From NCBI RefSeq assembly GCF_003626635.1, contig NZ_RAZT01000020.1, positions 1 through 64,000 on the forward strand: a stretch of DNA of 64,000 bases, given 5' to 3'. The DNA is from Micromonospora musae (GTDB lineage: Bacteria; Actinomycetota; Actinomycetes; Mycobacteriales; Micromonosporaceae). The notes below the pieces were generated by a model that saw only the letters and a program-made list of their open reading frames with translations, searched no databases and had not been told where the DNA came from. This document shows, piece by piece, positions 1 to 9,232 of the stretch; within the stretch, counting starts at the first letter, position 1, and every line of letters begins with the position of its first letter. The translations under genes and the position numbers were made by a program.

Positions 1-1
1 C

Positions 2-1021
2 GCCACCCACCTGCGTCGTGACGACGAGCCCGCGACGCCCCAGGAACGCCCCGAGGGGTTCGACGTCAACGCGATCCTCGGCGCGGTACGGGAGGTGGCG
101 GGCGTCCGCGACGCGTCGCTGCGGCGTACCCCGGCGGGGGCGCACAGCCTCCGCCTCGATCTCTCCGACGGGGCGGATCCGGCCGAGGTGAGCCGGCAGG
201 TCGCCCGCCTGCTCCAGGAGCGGATGGGGCTCGCCGCCGCTCCGCAGAACCTGCCGGGTCTGCCGGCCGCGCCGAGCGTGCCCACCGTGCCGGTCCGCCG
301 CCGCACGGCGGTACGTGACCCGGAGCCTGCCCAGTCCGCAGGTGCCGTTCGGGAGGTCCGCGCGGATCGACCCGCCGGGACCGAGGCGGCGACCGGTGCG
401 GAGGCCCCCGCCCGGCCCGCGCGTCCCGAGCCGGAGCCGCTGCGCCGGCGCCGTCCCTCCGGACCGCCCCGGGGTCGGGCCTCGGTGGACGAGACGCCGG
501 TCGGCGGGGCCACCGGGAGCCCGGTGAACCTCGGGGCGTCGTACTCCGGCGCGCAGTTGACGACCACGGAGAGCGGGCCGTCGCGTCCACTGGACACCGG
601 TGGGGTCCCCGGCCCGCGCGTGGTGATCGATCACGTCCAGGTGAGCACGTTCGGCCTCGACGCCAATGTGGAGGTACGGCTCATCGCCGCCGGTGAGACC
701 GCCGCCGGCTACGCCACGGGCCCGGCCGTCGACGGCTACGTCCTGCGGCTCTGCGGGGTGGCCGCCGCGGCGGCCGTCGACGAACTGCTGCGCCGCCCGG
801 CCGGCTCCGAGGGCGGGCGGTGCTTCGTCGAGCACGCCGCCGTCGTGCCGTTCGGCAACTGCGAGGTGGCCACCGTGGTGGTGCTGCTGGTCTGCGACGG
901 CTGGGTCGAGCAACTGGCCGGGTCGGCGCTCGTCGCGGGCGATCCGCGGCAGGCGGTCGTCCGGGCCACCCTGGCTGCCGTGAACCGTCGACTCGAGGCG
1001 CTGCTGGCCGACCGGCCGTAG
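2..1021 (+). CDS. Hypothetical protein, 5' end outside window
   Basis: The frame is open from the first bases of the window, so this is the C-terminal part (about 339 residues) of a longer protein. I do not recognise the family. A low-complexity Pro/Arg/Ala-rich linker fills roughly the middle third. The last 130 residues are a compact hydrophobic domain (VVIDHVQVSTFGLDANVEVRL onward) with alternating beta strands and one long helix, ending in a basic helix. No signal peptide or catalytic motif is visible. It lies 80 bp upstream of the alpha/beta hydrolase gene and may be co-transcribed with it. Codon use is typical of the chromosome. Confidence 0.7.
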   Translation, partial: ATHLRRDDEPATPQERPEGFDVNAILGAVREVAGVRDASLRRTPAGAHSLRLDLSDGADPAEVSRQVARLLQERMGLAAAPQNLPGLPAAPSVPTVPVRRRTAVRDPEPAQSAGAVREVRADRPAGTEAATGAEAPARPARPEPEPLRRRRPSGPPRGRASVDETPVGGATGSPVNLGASYSGAQLTTTESGPSRPLDTGGVPGPRVVIDHVQVSTFGLDANVEVRLIAAGETAAGYATGPAVDGYVLRLCGVAAAAAVDELLRRPAGSEGGRCFVEHAAVVPFGNCEVATVVVLLVCDGWVEQLAGSALVAGDPRQAVVRATLAAVNRRLEALLADRP

Positions 1022-1101
1022 GCCCGGCCCGCGATCCGCCGGGGGCCGCCGGCTCTCGGCGACGCGCTGTCGGCCGGGCCGTTCCCGGGCAGACTGAGGC
1101 G

Positions 1102-2076
1102 ATGAAGCGCGCCACCCTCTGCCCGGAGCGGCTGCTCCCGCAGCACGGGGTTCCGCCGCCGTGGCCGGGCCGGGAGGTCCGGCTCGACGGCATGGTCAGC
1201 TACGTCCGGGAGACCCCGGCCACCGTCCCGGGCGCGGAGCCGGCCCTGTACGTGCACGGACTCGGCGGCTCGTCGCAGAACTGGACCGACCTGGCCGGGC
1301 TGCTCTCCGGCAGGCTGGACGGCCAGGCGATCGACCTGCCCGGCTTCGGGCGCAGTGAGCCGGGCCTCCGTTACACCGTGCCGGCGTTCGCCGCGCGGCT
1401 GGTCCGCTACCTCGAACACTCCGACCGGGGGCCGGTGCACCTCTTCGGCAACTCGCTCGGCGGGGCGATCACCGTGCAGCTCGCCGCGCTCCGCCCCGAC
1501 CTGGTACGCACCCTGACGCTGATCTCCCCGGCCCTGCCCTTCCTCAATTTCGGGCGTTCGTTGCAGGGCCGGATGCTGCCGCTGCTCGCCCTGCCCGGGG
1601 CGGAGCGGATGGCCGCCCGGCGCCTGACCGAGTTGGCGCCCGAGGCGATGGTCGAGAAGTTGCTGGAGGCGTGCGTCGCCGACCTGAGCCGGATCTGCGA
1701 GCAGCGCCGGCGGGAGGCGTTGGAGGAGATCCGGGTGCGCTACGAGGCCGAGCACTACGCGGCCGCGTACGTCCGCACGTTTCGTGGGCTCGTCTCCAGC
1801 TTCCTGCGGTCGTACCTGCCCGGGTCGGGGTCGCTCTGGCGGCTGGCCCGGTCGGTGCGGGCACCCACCCTGGTGGTGGGCGGTGGGCGGGACCGTCTCG
1901 TGGACGTCCGGGTCGCTCCGCAGGCGGCTCGGGTGATTCCGGACAGTCGGCTGCTGATGCTGGGCGGGGTGGGTCACGTGGCGCAGCTCGAGGAGCCGCG
2001 GCTGGTGGCCCGGGCGGTGCTGGGACTACTCACCGAAACGGGGGAGGGTGCGCAGCGTCACGATCTGGCAGGCTGA
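1102..2076 (+). CDS. Alpha/beta hydrolase fold protein
   Basis: The product (324 aa) is a cytosolic alpha/beta hydrolase. An HGLGGSS oxyanion-hole motif lies near residue 50, the nucleophile elbow GNSLGG has Ser118, and the likely acid and base are Asp264 (GGRDRLVD) and His292 (GVGHVAQLEEP), so the triad looks complete. The size and helical lid between strands 6 and 7 fit the lipase/esterase/epoxide-hydrolase-like group; the substrate cannot be told. I chose the ATG at 1102 because the longer frame upstream overlaps the previous gene and has no family similarity. The DUF3152 gene follows after 5 bp, suggesting one operon. Confidence 0.85.
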   Translation: MKRATLCPERLLPQHGVPPPWPGREVRLDGMVSYVRETPATVPGAEPALYVHGLGGSSQNWTDLAGLLSGRLDGQAIDLPGFGRSEPGLRYTVPAFAARLVRYLEHSDRGPVHLFGNSLGGAITVQLAALRPDLVRTLTLISPALPFLNFGRSLQGRMLPLLALPGAERMAARRLTELAPEAMVEKLLEACVADLSRICEQRRREALEEIRVRYEAEHYAAAYVRTFRGLVSSFLRSYLPGSGSLWRLARSVRAPTLVVGGGRDRLVDVRVAPQAARVIPDSRLLMLGGVGHVAQLEEPRLVARAVLGLLTETGEGAQRHDLAG

Positions 2077-2081
2077 GCCGG

Positions 2082-3056
2082 ATGCCCAGCTCCGCGCCGC
2101 GCTCCGCCGGCGACCCGACCGTCGGCCGGCAGCCGGTCGATCCGCCGGTGCTCCCGCCGCGCAGGTCCGTCCGCGGCGCGGCACCCGGCCGGCCGGGCGG
2201 CGGTGACCGCCGCAGCGGCGCGGTCGCGGGGCCGTGGAGTCCGCACGGCCGCCGGTTCCAGTTGATCGCGCAGCTCTCGGTGGTGCTGCTCGCGATCGGG
2301 GCGGCGCTCGTCGTGATCATGCGGCATCAGGACGTCGCGGCCCGGCCGGTGCCGGTCGGCGCGGCGGAGCTGCCGTCCCCCGAGGGGCCGCTGCCGTTGC
2401 TCGGGTCGTCGCCGGTCACCGCCTCGCCCTCCGCCTCGCCGTCGCCGGTGTTCCAACTGCCGGGGCCGGTGCCCTCGGCCGGCTCGGGCCGTTTCGGCTA
2501 CGACGATCGCACCGGGCCGGTGCTGGGCCGGGCCGGCGGGATCCAGCAGTACCGGGTCGCCGTCGAGGCGGGGAGCCGCGAGGAGGCGGGCGAGTTCGGC
2601 CGGGCCGTGCAGGTCGCGCTCACCGGTCCGGGTAGCTGGGTGGACAGTGGCCGGCTGCGGCTGCGACAGGTGCCCGGTGGAACGGATTCCGAGTTCACCG
2701 TCTACCTGGCGACGGCCCGTACGGCGGGGCGGATGTGCGCGCAGGGCGGGGTGGACATCCGGGTCGAGGGGCGTCCGTACACGTCCTGCCGGGCGCCGGG
2801 GAAGGTCATCATCAACCTCGACCGGTGGCGGCTCTCCGTGCCGCACTTCGTGCGGGCGAAGGTTCCGCTCTCGGTCTACCGGCTCTACGTGGTCAATCAC
2901 GAGGTGGGTCACCAGCTGGGGCATCGCCACGAGCGCTGTCCGGGCAAGGGCCGGGTGGCGCCGGTGATGATGCAGCAGACGCTCTTCCTCAACGGGTGCG
3001 TGGCCAATCCCTGGCCGTACCGGGACGGCCGCCGGTACGCCGGCCCGCCGCTCTGA
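2082..3056 (+). CDS. DUF3152 protein, putative membrane-anchored metalloprotease
   Basis: The 324-aa product starts with a basic, Pro-rich cytoplasmic segment, then a single transmembrane helix at about residues 60-79, a Ser/Pro linker and a C-terminal DUF3152 domain outside the membrane. The domain carries the zinc-protease-like motif HEVGH at 273-277, continued by LGHRHE, which gives an HExxHxxGxxH-type site as in metzincins. Paired cysteines (for example in TSCRAPG and HERCPG) may form disulfides. Peptidase activity is known only as a prediction for this family. The start follows the hydrolase stop by 5 bp. A paralogue is the next gene downstream. Confidence 0.85.
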   Translation: MPSSAPRSAGDPTVGRQPVDPPVLPPRRSVRGAAPGRPGGGDRRSGAVAGPWSPHGRRFQLIAQLSVVLLAIGAALVVIMRHQDVAARPVPVGAAELPSPEGPLPLLGSSPVTASPSASPSPVFQLPGPVPSAGSGRFGYDDRTGPVLGRAGGIQQYRVAVEAGSREEAGEFGRAVQVALTGPGSWVDSGRLRLRQVPGGTDSEFTVYLATARTAGRMCAQGGVDIRVEGRPYTSCRAPGKVIINLDRWRLSVPHFVRAKVPLSVYRLYVVNHEVGHQLGHRHERCPGKGRVAPVMMQQTLFLNGCVANPWPYRDGRRYAGPPL

Positions 3057-3199
3057 CGCGCTGTTTCGTACTGTCTGCGTGCCTTAAGGTGTATTCATCC
3101 TAATCACATCTTTCGTCGCCAATAATTGGTCTGACGATTCTGCGGGGCATCAGCCTTGAACATCCGGAAATAAGCGATTGATCTGGCAGGCTGAAGGGC

Positions 3200-4015
3200 A
3201 TGACGTCGTCGTCCCCCTACGGCCCGCCGGCTTCCCGTGGCGAGCGGCCCCCCGCACTGCTGCGGACCCGCTCGCGGCGCCGCGGCGCCGTTCTGCTCGG
3301 GCTGGCGCTGCTGCTCGCGACCGTCGCCGGAACCGTTGTCACCTGGGGCGACGAACCCTCCACGCCCGCTACCGTGGCGGACCGGCTGCCCGAGGGCGGT
3401 GGGTTGGGGGCGCATGCCGAGCCGCAGGAGGCGCCGCCCGTCGTCGTCCCCTCGTACGGTCCGGGCCGATTCGTCGTCGCCACCGGTGGCACGCCCGTCG
3501 TCGGCGAGGACGGCCCGCTGCACCGCTACCGCGTCGTCGTGGAGGAGGGGGCCGGTCAGGACGTCGACGCCTTTGCGGCCAGCGTGGACGAGACCCTCGC
3601 CGACCCACGTAGCTGGATCGCCTCGGGCGAGCTACGGGTGCAGCGGGTGGCGGAGGCGGCGGAGGCCGACTTCACCGTCTACCTCGCCACCCCGGTCACC
3701 TCGGAGCGCATGTGCGCCGAGGGCGGCCTCAGCACCGAGGGCTACACCTCCTGCCGGCTGCCCGGGCAGGTCATCATCAACCTGGCCCGGTGGATGGAGG
3801 CGGTGCCGGACTACGGTGCCCCGCTCTCGGTCTACCGGACGTACGTGATCAACCACGAGGTCGGGCACGAGTTCGGCGAGGGGCACGAGGCCTGCCCGGC
3901 GCCGGGCAGCCCGGCGCCGGTCATGCAGCAGCAGACGTACGGGCTGGAGGGCTGCCTCGCCAACGCCTGGCCCTACCTCGACGGCCGCCGCTACGCGGGC
4001 GAGATCATCCCCTAG
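3200..4015 (+). CDS. DUF3152 protein, second copy, putative metalloprotease
   Basis: This 271-aa paralogue of the preceding gene has a shorter N-terminal tail, a transmembrane helix near residues 29-50 and the same extracytoplasmic DUF3152 domain. The motif HEVGH lies at 219-223, followed by EFGEGHE, so the HExxHxxGxxH pattern is kept. Matching segments with the first copy include MCAxGG, SCR-PG-VIINL-RW and PLSVYR-YV-NHEVGH. The ATG at 3200 follows a 143-bp gap that is unusually AT-rich for this genome, consistent with its own promoter. It was probably made by tandem duplication. Confidence 0.85.
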   Translation: MTSSSPYGPPASRGERPPALLRTRSRRRGAVLLGLALLLATVAGTVVTWGDEPSTPATVADRLPEGGGLGAHAEPQEAPPVVVPSYGPGRFVVATGGTPVVGEDGPLHRYRVVVEEGAGQDVDAFAASVDETLADPRSWIASGELRVQRVAEAAEADFTVYLATPVTSERMCAEGGLSTEGYTSCRLPGQVIINLARWMEAVPDYGAPLSVYRTYVINHEVGHEFGEGHEACPAPGSPAPVMQQQTYGLEGCLANAWPYLDGRRYAGEIIP

Positions 4016-4185
4016 CGTCGAGCCACGATCCAGCTCCGGTGGCGGCGGTATCGACGACGGGGTGCGGCGATCGGCGGTGCTATTCCCCTCCCGAATTACG
4101 GGCGTCGTGTCCTCCCTCATGGCCGACGCGTCCGGTGCCGAGTGACAATGGCCGGGTTCGCACCGCCGATCCCGGGGAGTCCACC

Positions 4186-5367
4186 GTGTCGTTGCCCCCG
4201 CTCGTCGAGCCCGCCGCCGAGCTGACCGTTGACGAGATCCGTCGCTACTCGCGCCACCTGATCATCCCCGACGTCGGAGTCGAGGGACAGAAGCGGCTGA
4301 AGAACGCCCGGGTGCTCTGCGTGGGCGCCGGCGGTCTCGGCTCGCCGGCCCTGCTCTACCTCGCCGCCGCCGGCGTCGGCACGCTGGGGATCATCGACTT
4401 CGACACCGTCGACGAGTCGAACCTCCAGCGCCAGATCATCCACGGCGTCTCCGACGTCGGCCGGTCCAAGGCCGAGTCGGCCGCCGCGAGCATCCGCGAG
4501 ATCAACCCCCTGGTCCAGGTGGAGATCCACAACACCGCGCTCGACCGGGAGAACGTCCGCGACATCTTCGCCCAGTACGACCTGATCGTCGACGGCACCG
4601 ACAACTTCGCCACCCGCTACATGGTCAACGACGCGGCGGTGCTGCTCGGCAAGCCGTACGTCTGGGGGTCGATCTACCGCTTCGACGGCCAGGCCTCGGT
4701 CTTCTGGTCCGAGCACGGCCCCTGCTACCGCTGCCTCTACCCGGAGCCCCCGCCGCCCGGCATGGTCCCCTCCTGCGCGGAGGGCGGCGTGCTCGGTGTG
4801 CTCTGCGCCTCGATCGGCTCGATCCAGGTCAACGAGGCGATCAAGCTGATCACCGGCATCGGCGAGCCGCTGGTCGGCGGGCTGATGGTCTACGACGCCC
4901 TGGAGATGTCGTACCGGAAGATCAAGGTGCGCAAGGACCCGAACTGCGCCCTCTGCGGCGAGAACCCGACCGTGACCGACCTGCTGGAGGACTACGAGGA
5001 CTTCTGCGGCGCGGTGTCGGAGGAGGCGCAGGAGGCGGTCGTCGACTCGACCATCACCGCGCTGGAGCTCAAGGAGTGGCAGGACGCCGGCAAGGACGTC
5101 TTCCTGGTGGACGTCCGGGAGCCGGCCGAGTACGAGATCGTCCGCATCCCCGGCGCGACGTTGATCCCGAAGGGCGAGATCCTCTCCGGTGAGGCGCTCT
5201 CCCGCCTCCCGCAGGACCGGCAGATCGTGCTGCACTGCAAGTCCGGGGTCCGCTCGGCCGAGGCGCTCGCCGCGCTCAAGGCCGCCGGGTTCCGGGACGC
5301 GGTGCACGTCCAGGGCGGCGTGCTCTCCTGGATCAAGCAGATCGATCCGTCGCTGCCCGCGTACTGA
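4186..5367 (+). CDS. moeZ: Adenylyltransferase/sulfurtransferase MoeZ
   Basis: The 393-aa product joins an E1-like (ThiF/MoeB) adenylating domain to a C-terminal rhodanese domain. It activates the C-terminus of small sulfur carriers (MoaD, CysO, ThiS type) and passes sulfur for molybdopterin, cysteine or thioamide biosynthesis. The nucleotide loop GAGGLGSP is at 47-54, two zinc CxxC pairs are at C180/C183 and C254/C257, and the rhodanese active-site loop HCKSGVRS has Cys351. The GTG at 4186 has a GGGGAG ribosome site 8 bases upstream and gives the usual N-terminus (SLPPLVEPAAELT). Position after DUF3152 genes is conserved in actinomycetes. Confidence 0.95.
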   Translation: MSLPPLVEPAAELTVDEIRRYSRHLIIPDVGVEGQKRLKNARVLCVGAGGLGSPALLYLAAAGVGTLGIIDFDTVDESNLQRQIIHGVSDVGRSKAESAAASIREINPLVQVEIHNTALDRENVRDIFAQYDLIVDGTDNFATRYMVNDAAVLLGKPYVWGSIYRFDGQASVFWSEHGPCYRCLYPEPPPPGMVPSCAEGGVLGVLCASIGSIQVNEAIKLITGIGEPLVGGLMVYDALEMSYRKIKVRKDPNCALCGENPTVTDLLEDYEDFCGAVSEEAQEAVVDSTITALELKEWQDAGKDVFLVDVREPAEYEIVRIPGATLIPKGEILSGEALSRLPQDRQIVLHCKSGVRSAEALAALKAAGFRDAVHVQGGVLSWIKQIDPSLPAY

Positions 5368-5459
5368 CCGACCGGGCGGGGTCGGGGCGGGCTGGAACCG
5401 CTCCGACCTCGGCCGATCCTCCGAGGCGGAATCGCGTTTACGCAGGTAGCGTCTCCGCC

Positions 5460-6302
5460 GTGGTCGACTTGGACGCCGCCATCGGCTTCGTGGTGGCTCG
5501 TGGGGATGCGGTGGAACGCGCCCGCCTCTCCCGGCTGCGCACCGGAGCCCCGGCGCCGGTCGAGCTGATCGAGCGGGCCGAGTTCGGGCAGACGCCCGAC
5601 GGCGGCTGGCCGGCGACCCTCGACGGTCCGATCGGCTCGGTCGACGCCACCTGCTTCCGCCTCGCCGAGCTCGATGATCTGGGCGCGCTCGGCCGACCGG
5701 CGGCCCGGCACGCCCTGGACTGGCTCGCCACCCGGCAGTCGGCCGACGGCGGCTGGGAGGAGGACCCGGCGCTCGCCGAGGTCGCACCCGACTGGGCCCG
5801 CCCCGGCGATCCGGAGGCAGGCTTCTACCTCACCGCCAACGCCGGCTTCTGGCTGACCGTCGCCGGGCTCGACGCCCGATCCGCCGGCCCGCTCGACCAC
5901 CGGGTCGGCGGGGCGTACGCCGGGGTGGTGCAGGCGGCGGCCCAGGCCGTCGTCGAGCGGCTCGGGCCCGACGGGAGCTGGCCGTCGTTCCTGCCGGCCG
6001 GTTGGCTGAGCGCGGCCGTGCTGCACCGGCAGGGCAGGTACGACGAGTCGGCGCGGATCCAGGCGGTGCTCGCCGAGCGGATCCCCGAGCTCTCCCCGGC
6101 GGACGCGGCCTGGCTCGCCGCGAGCCTGCGCCGCGTCGGGGTGGGCGAGGAGCAGTGGCTCCTCGTCTCCGCCCGCCGCCGGCTCACCGAGACCCAGCGC
6201 AGCGACGGCGGCTGGGACAGCGACGACGGCCACCAGTTCGACGTGCACACCACGCTCCGCGCGGTCCGCGCCTGCCTCACCCCGAGCACCGGGCCCGACT
6301 GA
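5460..6302 (+). CDS. Prenyltransferase/squalene-cyclase-like toroid repeat protein
   Basis: The 280-aa product has repeated helical units with QW-like motifs (TPDGGWPATLDG, QSADGGWEEDP, GPDGSWPSF, RSDGGWDSDDG). These mark the alpha/alpha-toroid fold of prenyltransferases and terpene cyclases. It has no DxDD or DxxDD cyclase motif and is under half the length of squalene-hopene cyclase, so enzymatic activity is doubtful. GTG start at 5460. It stands alone between moeZ and the convergent proA gene, and its function cannot be assigned from context. Confidence 0.75.
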   Translation: MVDLDAAIGFVVARGDAVERARLSRLRTGAPAPVELIERAEFGQTPDGGWPATLDGPIGSVDATCFRLAELDDLGALGRPAARHALDWLATRQSADGGWEEDPALAEVAPDWARPGDPEAGFYLTANAGFWLTVAGLDARSAGPLDHRVGGAYAGVVQAAAQAVVERLGPDGSWPSFLPAGWLSAAVLHRQGRYDESARIQAVLAERIPELSPADAAWLAASLRRVGVGEEQWLLVSARRRLTETQRSDGGWDSDDGHQFDVHTTLRAVRACLTPSTGPD

Positions 6303-6319
6303 CGGGGCGCGGCCGCCGG

Positions 6320-7564
6320 TCAGCCGCGCAGGTGGCCGTCGCCGGTCACCACGTACTTGGTGCTGGTGAGCTCGGGCAGGCCCATCGGGCCGCGAGCGTG
6401 CAGCTTCTGCGTGGAGATGCCGATCTCGGCGCCGAAACCGAACTCGCCCCCGTCGGTGAACCGGGTCGAGGCGTTCACCATCACCGCCGCCGCGTCCACC
6501 CGGGCCACGAACTCGCGGGCCGCCCCGGTCGAGTCGGTGACGATCGCCTCGGTGTGCCCCGTGCCGTAGCGCCGGATGTGCGCGACCGCCGCGTCGAGGG
6601 AGTCCACCACGGCGACCGAGATCTCCGCGGCGAGGTACTCGGTGGCGAAGTCCTCCTCGGTCACCGGCAGCACGGCGGCGGAGTGCGCGACGACCCGCTC
6701 GTCACCGTGCACCGTGACGCCCGCCTCGGCGAACGCGGCAAGCATCGGCGGCAGGAAGGTCTCCGCGACGGCCGCGTGCACGAGCAGCGACTCGGCGGTG
6801 TTGCAGGTGGAGAGGCGCTGCGTCTTCGCGTTCAACGTGATCGCCACGGCCATCGACACGTCGGCGGCGGCATCGACGTAGACGTGGCAGTTGCCGACCC
6901 CGGTCTCGATCACCGGGACGGTCGACTCCTCGACCACGGTGCGGATCAGCGACGCGCCACCGCGCGGGATCAGCACGTCGACCAGCCCGCGGGCGCGCAT
7001 CAGCTCCTTGACCGAGTCGCGGGAGGTGGCGTCGAGCAGCTGGACCGCGTCGGGCGGCAACCCCGCCCCGGCGACCGCGTCGCGCAGCACCGCGACCAGC
7101 GCGGAGTTCGAGTTGGCGGCGGAGGAGGAGCCGCGCAGCAGCGCCGCGTTGCCGGACTTCAGACAGATCCCGGCGGCGTCGACCGTCACGTTCGGGCGGG
7201 CCTCGTAGATGATCCCGACCACGCCGAACGGCACCCGGATCTGCCGCAGCTCGAGCCCGTTGGGCAGGGTCGAGCCGCGTACCACCTCGCCGACCGGGTC
7301 GGGCAGCGCGGCCATCTGCCGCAGCGCGTCGGCGATGCCGGCCACCCGCTCCGCGTCGAGGGCGAGCCGGTCCAGCACGGCCGCGCTCAGCCCGGCTTCC
7401 CGCCCGGCCGTCAGGTCGGTCGCGTTCGCGGCGAGGATCTCGGGGGTACGCGCCACCAGCGCGTCGGCCATCGCGTGCAGCGCGGCGTCCTTGGTCGTAC
7501 GCGTCGCGAGGGCCAGCGCCTCCGCCGCCACCCGCGCCCGCCGTGCCTGCTCCACCACGCTCAT
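6320..7564 (-). CDS. proA: Glutamate-5-semialdehyde dehydrogenase (gamma-glutamyl phosphate reductase)
   Basis: ProA reduces gamma-glutamyl phosphate with NADPH to glutamate-5-semialdehyde, the second step of proline synthesis. The 414-aa length is normal. The aldehyde-dehydrogenase-type catalytic cysteine is Cys254 in RLSTCNTAESLL, and family signatures (GVVGIIYEARPNVTVDAAGICLKSG split over the nucleotide-binding region, EFGFGAEIGIST near the C-terminus) are intact. It is transcribed on the minus strand downstream of proB with a 122-bp gap, so the two probably form a proBA unit. Confidence 0.96.
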   Translation of the reverse strand: MSVVEQARRARVAAEALALATRTTKDAALHAMADALVARTPEILAANATDLTAGREAGLSAAVLDRLALDAERVAGIADALRQMAALPDPVGEVVRGSTLPNGLELRQIRVPFGVVGIIYEARPNVTVDAAGICLKSGNAALLRGSSSAANSNSALVAVLRDAVAGAGLPPDAVQLLDATSRDSVKELMRARGLVDVLIPRGGASLIRTVVEESTVPVIETGVGNCHVYVDAAADVSMAVAITLNAKTQRLSTCNTAESLLVHAAVAETFLPPMLAAFAEAGVTVHGDERVVAHSAAVLPVTEEDFATEYLAAEISVAVVDSLDAAVAHIRRYGTGHTEAIVTDSTGAAREFVARVDAAAVMVNASTRFTDGGEFGFGAEIGISTQKLHARGPMGLPELTSTKYVVTGDGHLRG

Positions 7565-7686
7565 GCCGCCACTCCGCTGCGCTCCGTGCCGTCATGAGGC
7601 TCTACCGCGCTGCGTTGATGATTCGCTCGCTGTCGCTCGCTCACGTCAACCCTCCGCCCTGAGCTGATCTGCTCATTCGTCACTCC

Positions 7687-8805
7687 TCACAGCAGCACCA
7701 GGTCGTCGCGGTGGACGACCTCGCGTTCGTATGCCGGGCCGAGCGCCGCGGCGAGCTCCGGAGTGGAGCGACCGAGCAGTCCGGGCAGCTCCACCGCGTC
7801 GTAGTTGACCAGCCCCCGGGCGACCGCCGCCCCCTGGGAGTCCACCAGGTCCACCGGGTCGCCGGCGGTGAACGCCCCGTCGACCGCCGTGATGCCGGCC
7901 GGTAGCAGCGACTTGCGTCGCCCGACCACCGCGGCGACCGCCCCCTCGTCCAGGTGCAGCCGGCCCCGGGGCGAGGTCGCGTGCGCGAGCCAGAAGAGCC
8001 GCGCGGCCGGGCGCTGACGCTGCGGATGGAAGAAGGTGCCGACCGCCTCGCCGGCCAACGCCGGGGCGGCCAGCGGTGCGGCGGTGAGCACGACCGGGAT
8101 GCCGAACCCGGTGGCGATCCGGGCCGCCTCGACCTTCGTCACCATGCCGCCGCTGCCGACCCCGGCGCGCCCGGCGCCGCCGATCGTGACGCCCGTGAGG
8201 TCCTCCTCGCTGCGTACCTCGGTGATCCGGGTGGAGTCGGGTCGGCGGGGGTCGCCCGTCCAGAGCGCGTCGACGTCGGAGAGGAGCACGAGCAGGTCGG
8301 CCTGGACGAGCGCGGCCACCAGCGCGGCCAGCCGGTCGTTGTCGCCGAACCGGATCTCCTCGGTGGCCACCGTGTCGTTCTCGTTGACGATCGGCACCGC
8401 CCGCAGGTCGAGCAGCTTGCGCAGGGTCCGGTACGCGTTGCGGTAGTGCGCCCGCCGGGTCACGTCGTCGACGGTGAGCAGCACCTGCCCCACCGTCCGC
8501 TGGTGCCGGGCGAAACTGGCCGCGTACCGGCCGATCAGTTGACCCTGTCCGACGCTCGCCGCGGCCTGCTGGGTGGCCAGGTCGCGTGGGCGGCGGGACA
8601 GCCCCAGCGGCGCCAGGCCGGCCGCGATCGCGCCGGAGGAGACCAGCACGACTTCCCGGCCGTCGTCGGCGAGCGCCCCGAGGGTGTCGACCAGCGCGTC
8701 GACCCGTTCGCCGGCCAGACCGCCGGTCGCGGTGGTCAGCGAGGAAGATCCGATCTTGACGACGACGCGTCGGGCTGCCGTTACCGCTTCACGCACAACG
8801 ACCAT
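7687..8805 (-). CDS. proB: Glutamate 5-kinase
   Basis: ProB phosphorylates glutamate to gamma-glutamyl phosphate, the first and usually proline-inhibited step of proline synthesis. The 372-aa protein has the amino-acid kinase domain (VVVKIGSSSLT at the N-terminus, VNENDTVA, and the GGMVTKVEAARIA loop) and a C-terminal PUA domain from about residue 285. The GTG/ATG region at 8805 lies 53 bp from the divergently transcribed alkyltransferase-like gene, so the two share a short promoter region. Confidence 0.96.
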   Translation of the reverse strand: MVVVREAVTAARRVVVKIGSSSLTTATGGLAGERVDALVDTLGALADDGREVVLVSSGAIAAGLAPLGLSRRPRDLATQQAAASVGQGQLIGRYAASFARHQRTVGQVLLTVDDVTRRAHYRNAYRTLRKLLDLRAVPIVNENDTVATEEIRFGDNDRLAALVAALVQADLLVLLSDVDALWTGDPRRPDSTRITEVRSEEDLTGVTIGGAGRAGVGSGGMVTKVEAARIATGFGIPVVLTAAPLAAPALAGEAVGTFFHPQRQRPAARLFWLAHATSPRGRLHLDEGAVAAVVGRRKSLLPAGITAVDGAFTAGDPVDLVDSQGAAVARGLVNYDAVELPGLLGRSTPELAAALGPAYEREVVHRDDLVLL

Positions 8806-8858
8806 TCTGCGTGGTCACGGCGGCGCAGCCCCGCGACGTTCCCATAGTGTGGCGCGCT

Positions 8859-9200
8859 GTGACACCTGACGAGTACGTCGAGGCGGTGCTGGACCTGGTG
8901 GAGCGGATCCCGCCGGGCCGGGTGATGTCGTACGGGGCGGTCGCCGATGCGCTCGCCGAGCGCTCGGGTCGCAGCTCGGCCCGGCTGGTGGGCAACATCA
9001 TGGCCCGGCACGGCGGGGCGGTGCCCTGGCACCGGGTGGTCAACTCGACCGGGCGGCTGCCGCCGGGGCACGAGCGGGAGGCCCGGGCCCGGTTGCTCGC
9101 CGAGGGGACGCCGCTGCGCGCGTCCGGGGTGGACCTGGCGGCGGCCGGCTGGTCACCGGAGGAGGGCGAGGGCGCGTGGCCGCCGGAAGAGAGGATGTGA
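8859..9200 (+). CDS. Alkyltransferase-like protein (ATL), MGMT family
   Basis: The 113-aa product is only the DNA-binding domain of the O6-alkylguanine-DNA alkyltransferase family. The motif where true transferases have PCHRV reads PWHRV (residues 56-60), so the alkyl acceptor cysteine is Trp57. In studied ATL proteins this swap abolishes alkyl transfer; they bind O6-alkylguanine and hand it to nucleotide excision repair. I prefer the GTG at 8859 (TPDEYVEAVLDLVERIPPG) because it matches the usual N-terminus. In-frame GTG codons at 8847 and 8811 are alternatives, the last being only 6 bp from the proB start. Confidence 0.85.
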   Translation: MTPDEYVEAVLDLVERIPPGRVMSYGAVADALAERSGRSSARLVGNIMARHGGAVPWHRVVNSTGRLPPGHEREARARLLAEGTPLRASGVDLAAAGWSPEEGEGAWPPEERM

Positions 9201-9232
9201 CCGGCGCCATAACGTGAGTAGCATTCGGCGCC

